DNA from: an uncultured Alphaproteobacteria bacterium
GTDB taxonomy: Bacteria; Pseudomonadota; Alphaproteobacteria; MPNO01; UBA2964
NCBI GenBank assembly: GCA_951812775.1
Contig: OX638326.1
Location: 62,001-126,000 of the forward strand
Direction: 5' to 3'
Length of the DNA: 64,000 nt
Below the pieces are notes generated by a model. That model was not told the origin of the DNA and searched no databases. It saw only the letters and a list, made by a program, of their open reading frames with translations. Made by a program: the position numbers and the translations under genes. Shown here one piece after another: positions 63,695 through 64,000 of this stretch (its first letter is position 1; each line of letters begins with the position of its first letter).

Positions 63695-63962
63695 TGTCCG
63701 CCTCGTCGTAATAATTTTCGGGACGCATCAACAATTTCCGAAGCAAATTTGCGCATAAGACCAAAACAACGGAACCGATGAGCGCGGCCCATCCATACAT
63801 GCCTGGAATCCAGTCTTCTGCCGCGTAATGGACGTGCTTATGGTAAAAGAGATCAGCTATGACACTTAGGAGGCAGGCTGCACCGAGCGCCCAAAGAATT
63901 TTTTTGACCGTATCTTTGTCGTCCAACCAGAATTTTCTTTCATCGGGTTTTTGATCCGCCAT
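63687..63962 (-). CDS. Small two-helix membrane protein next to MrpD-like subunit
   Basis: This 91-residue protein has a charged N-terminus (MADQKPDERKFWLDDKD) and two hydrophobic helices (ILWALGAACLLSVIADLFY and GWAALIGSVVLVLCANLL). An acidic tail (NYYDEADND) follows. It overlaps the MrpD-like start by eight bases, so it is translated with it. Relatives are seen beside such antiporter genes, but no role is known. ATG 63,962 follows GGGGGA. Confidence 0.65.
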   Translation of the reverse strand: MADQKPDERKFWLDDKDTVKKILWALGAACLLSVIADLFYHKHVHYAAEDWIPGMYGWAALIGSVVLVLCANLLRKLLMRPENYYDEADND

Positions 63963-64000
63963 TTTATCCCCCAACTCAGCCCTGTATGCCCGCTACGGGT

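Overview
The window looks like a chromosome segment of a mid-GC alphaproteobacterium, probably Rhodospirillales-like. This is an inference from the rplM-rpsI-argC order, the style of the hom, glpX, recJ and cox genes, and the many aromatic/CoA-ester catabolism genes. Most genes sit on ordinary host-like DNA. One block (about 27.0-39.9 kb) is clearly foreign.

Region 1 (0-17 kb) is catabolic and accessory. It holds a LigB-type extradiol dioxygenase, a MaoC-like hydratase, a CaiB/BaiF CoA-transferase broken by an IS5-family element, BadI-like and BadH-like enzymes (alicyclic ring-opening beta-oxidation type), and a 4,5-dihydroxyphthalate-decarboxylase-like protein. Aspartate dehydrogenase, a PhyH dioxygenase with a bicupin, a TauE/SafE exporter, three MFS transporters (one frameshifted), CutA, a VOC protein, an ArsC-like reductase and an IPNS-like oxygenase follow. 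Region 2 (17-27 kb) is housekeeping: rplM-rpsI, argC, an OmpA-like lipoprotein, an aminotransferase followed by hom, glpX, recJ, a DUF2062 membrane protein and tRNA-Glu(UUC).

Region 3 (26,983-39,867) is a tRNA-Glu-targeted genomic island. The 3' part of tRNA-Glu is duplicated as a 52-bp imperfect repeat (48/52) at the far end. Inside, in order, are a truncated tyrosine integrase, an IS1595-type remnant, a second nearly identical copy of the IS5-family element, and a complete type I-G (formerly I-U) CRISPR-Cas locus. That locus is cas3 - csx17 (cas8) - csb1 (cas7) - csb2 (cas5/cas6) - cas4-cas1 fusion - cas2 - array of nine identical 35-bp repeats and eight spacers. Two features stand out. cas3 carries a one-base insertion exactly in its DExH-box codons. 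The cas genes also hold several perfect or near-perfect short tandem duplications (9, 18 and 21 bp, all in frame), with a further 17-bp one just before cas3.

Region 4 (39.9-53 kb) has a TauD-like dioxygenase, MFS transporters, an SGNH hydrolase, glnS, a decayed histidine kinase, an SDR, an MFS-isochorismatase fusion next to an Asp/Glu-racemase-like protein, an alpha/beta hydrolase, an orphan flagellar-rod-like protein and a NIPSNAP protein. Region 5 (53-60.3 kb) is a cox/xdh-type molybdenum hydroxylase locus: coxG, coxS, coxM, coxD, coxE, two XdhC proteins and a molybdopterin-binding/nucleotidyltransferase fusion. It lacks the catalytic large subunit coxL. Region 6 (60.4-64 kb) has a Panacea-domain protein, a class IV aminotransferase and an MrpD/NuoM-like proton-conducting subunit with a small membrane protein.

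All calls come from reading the sequence and remembered family motifs. No database search or alignment program was run.
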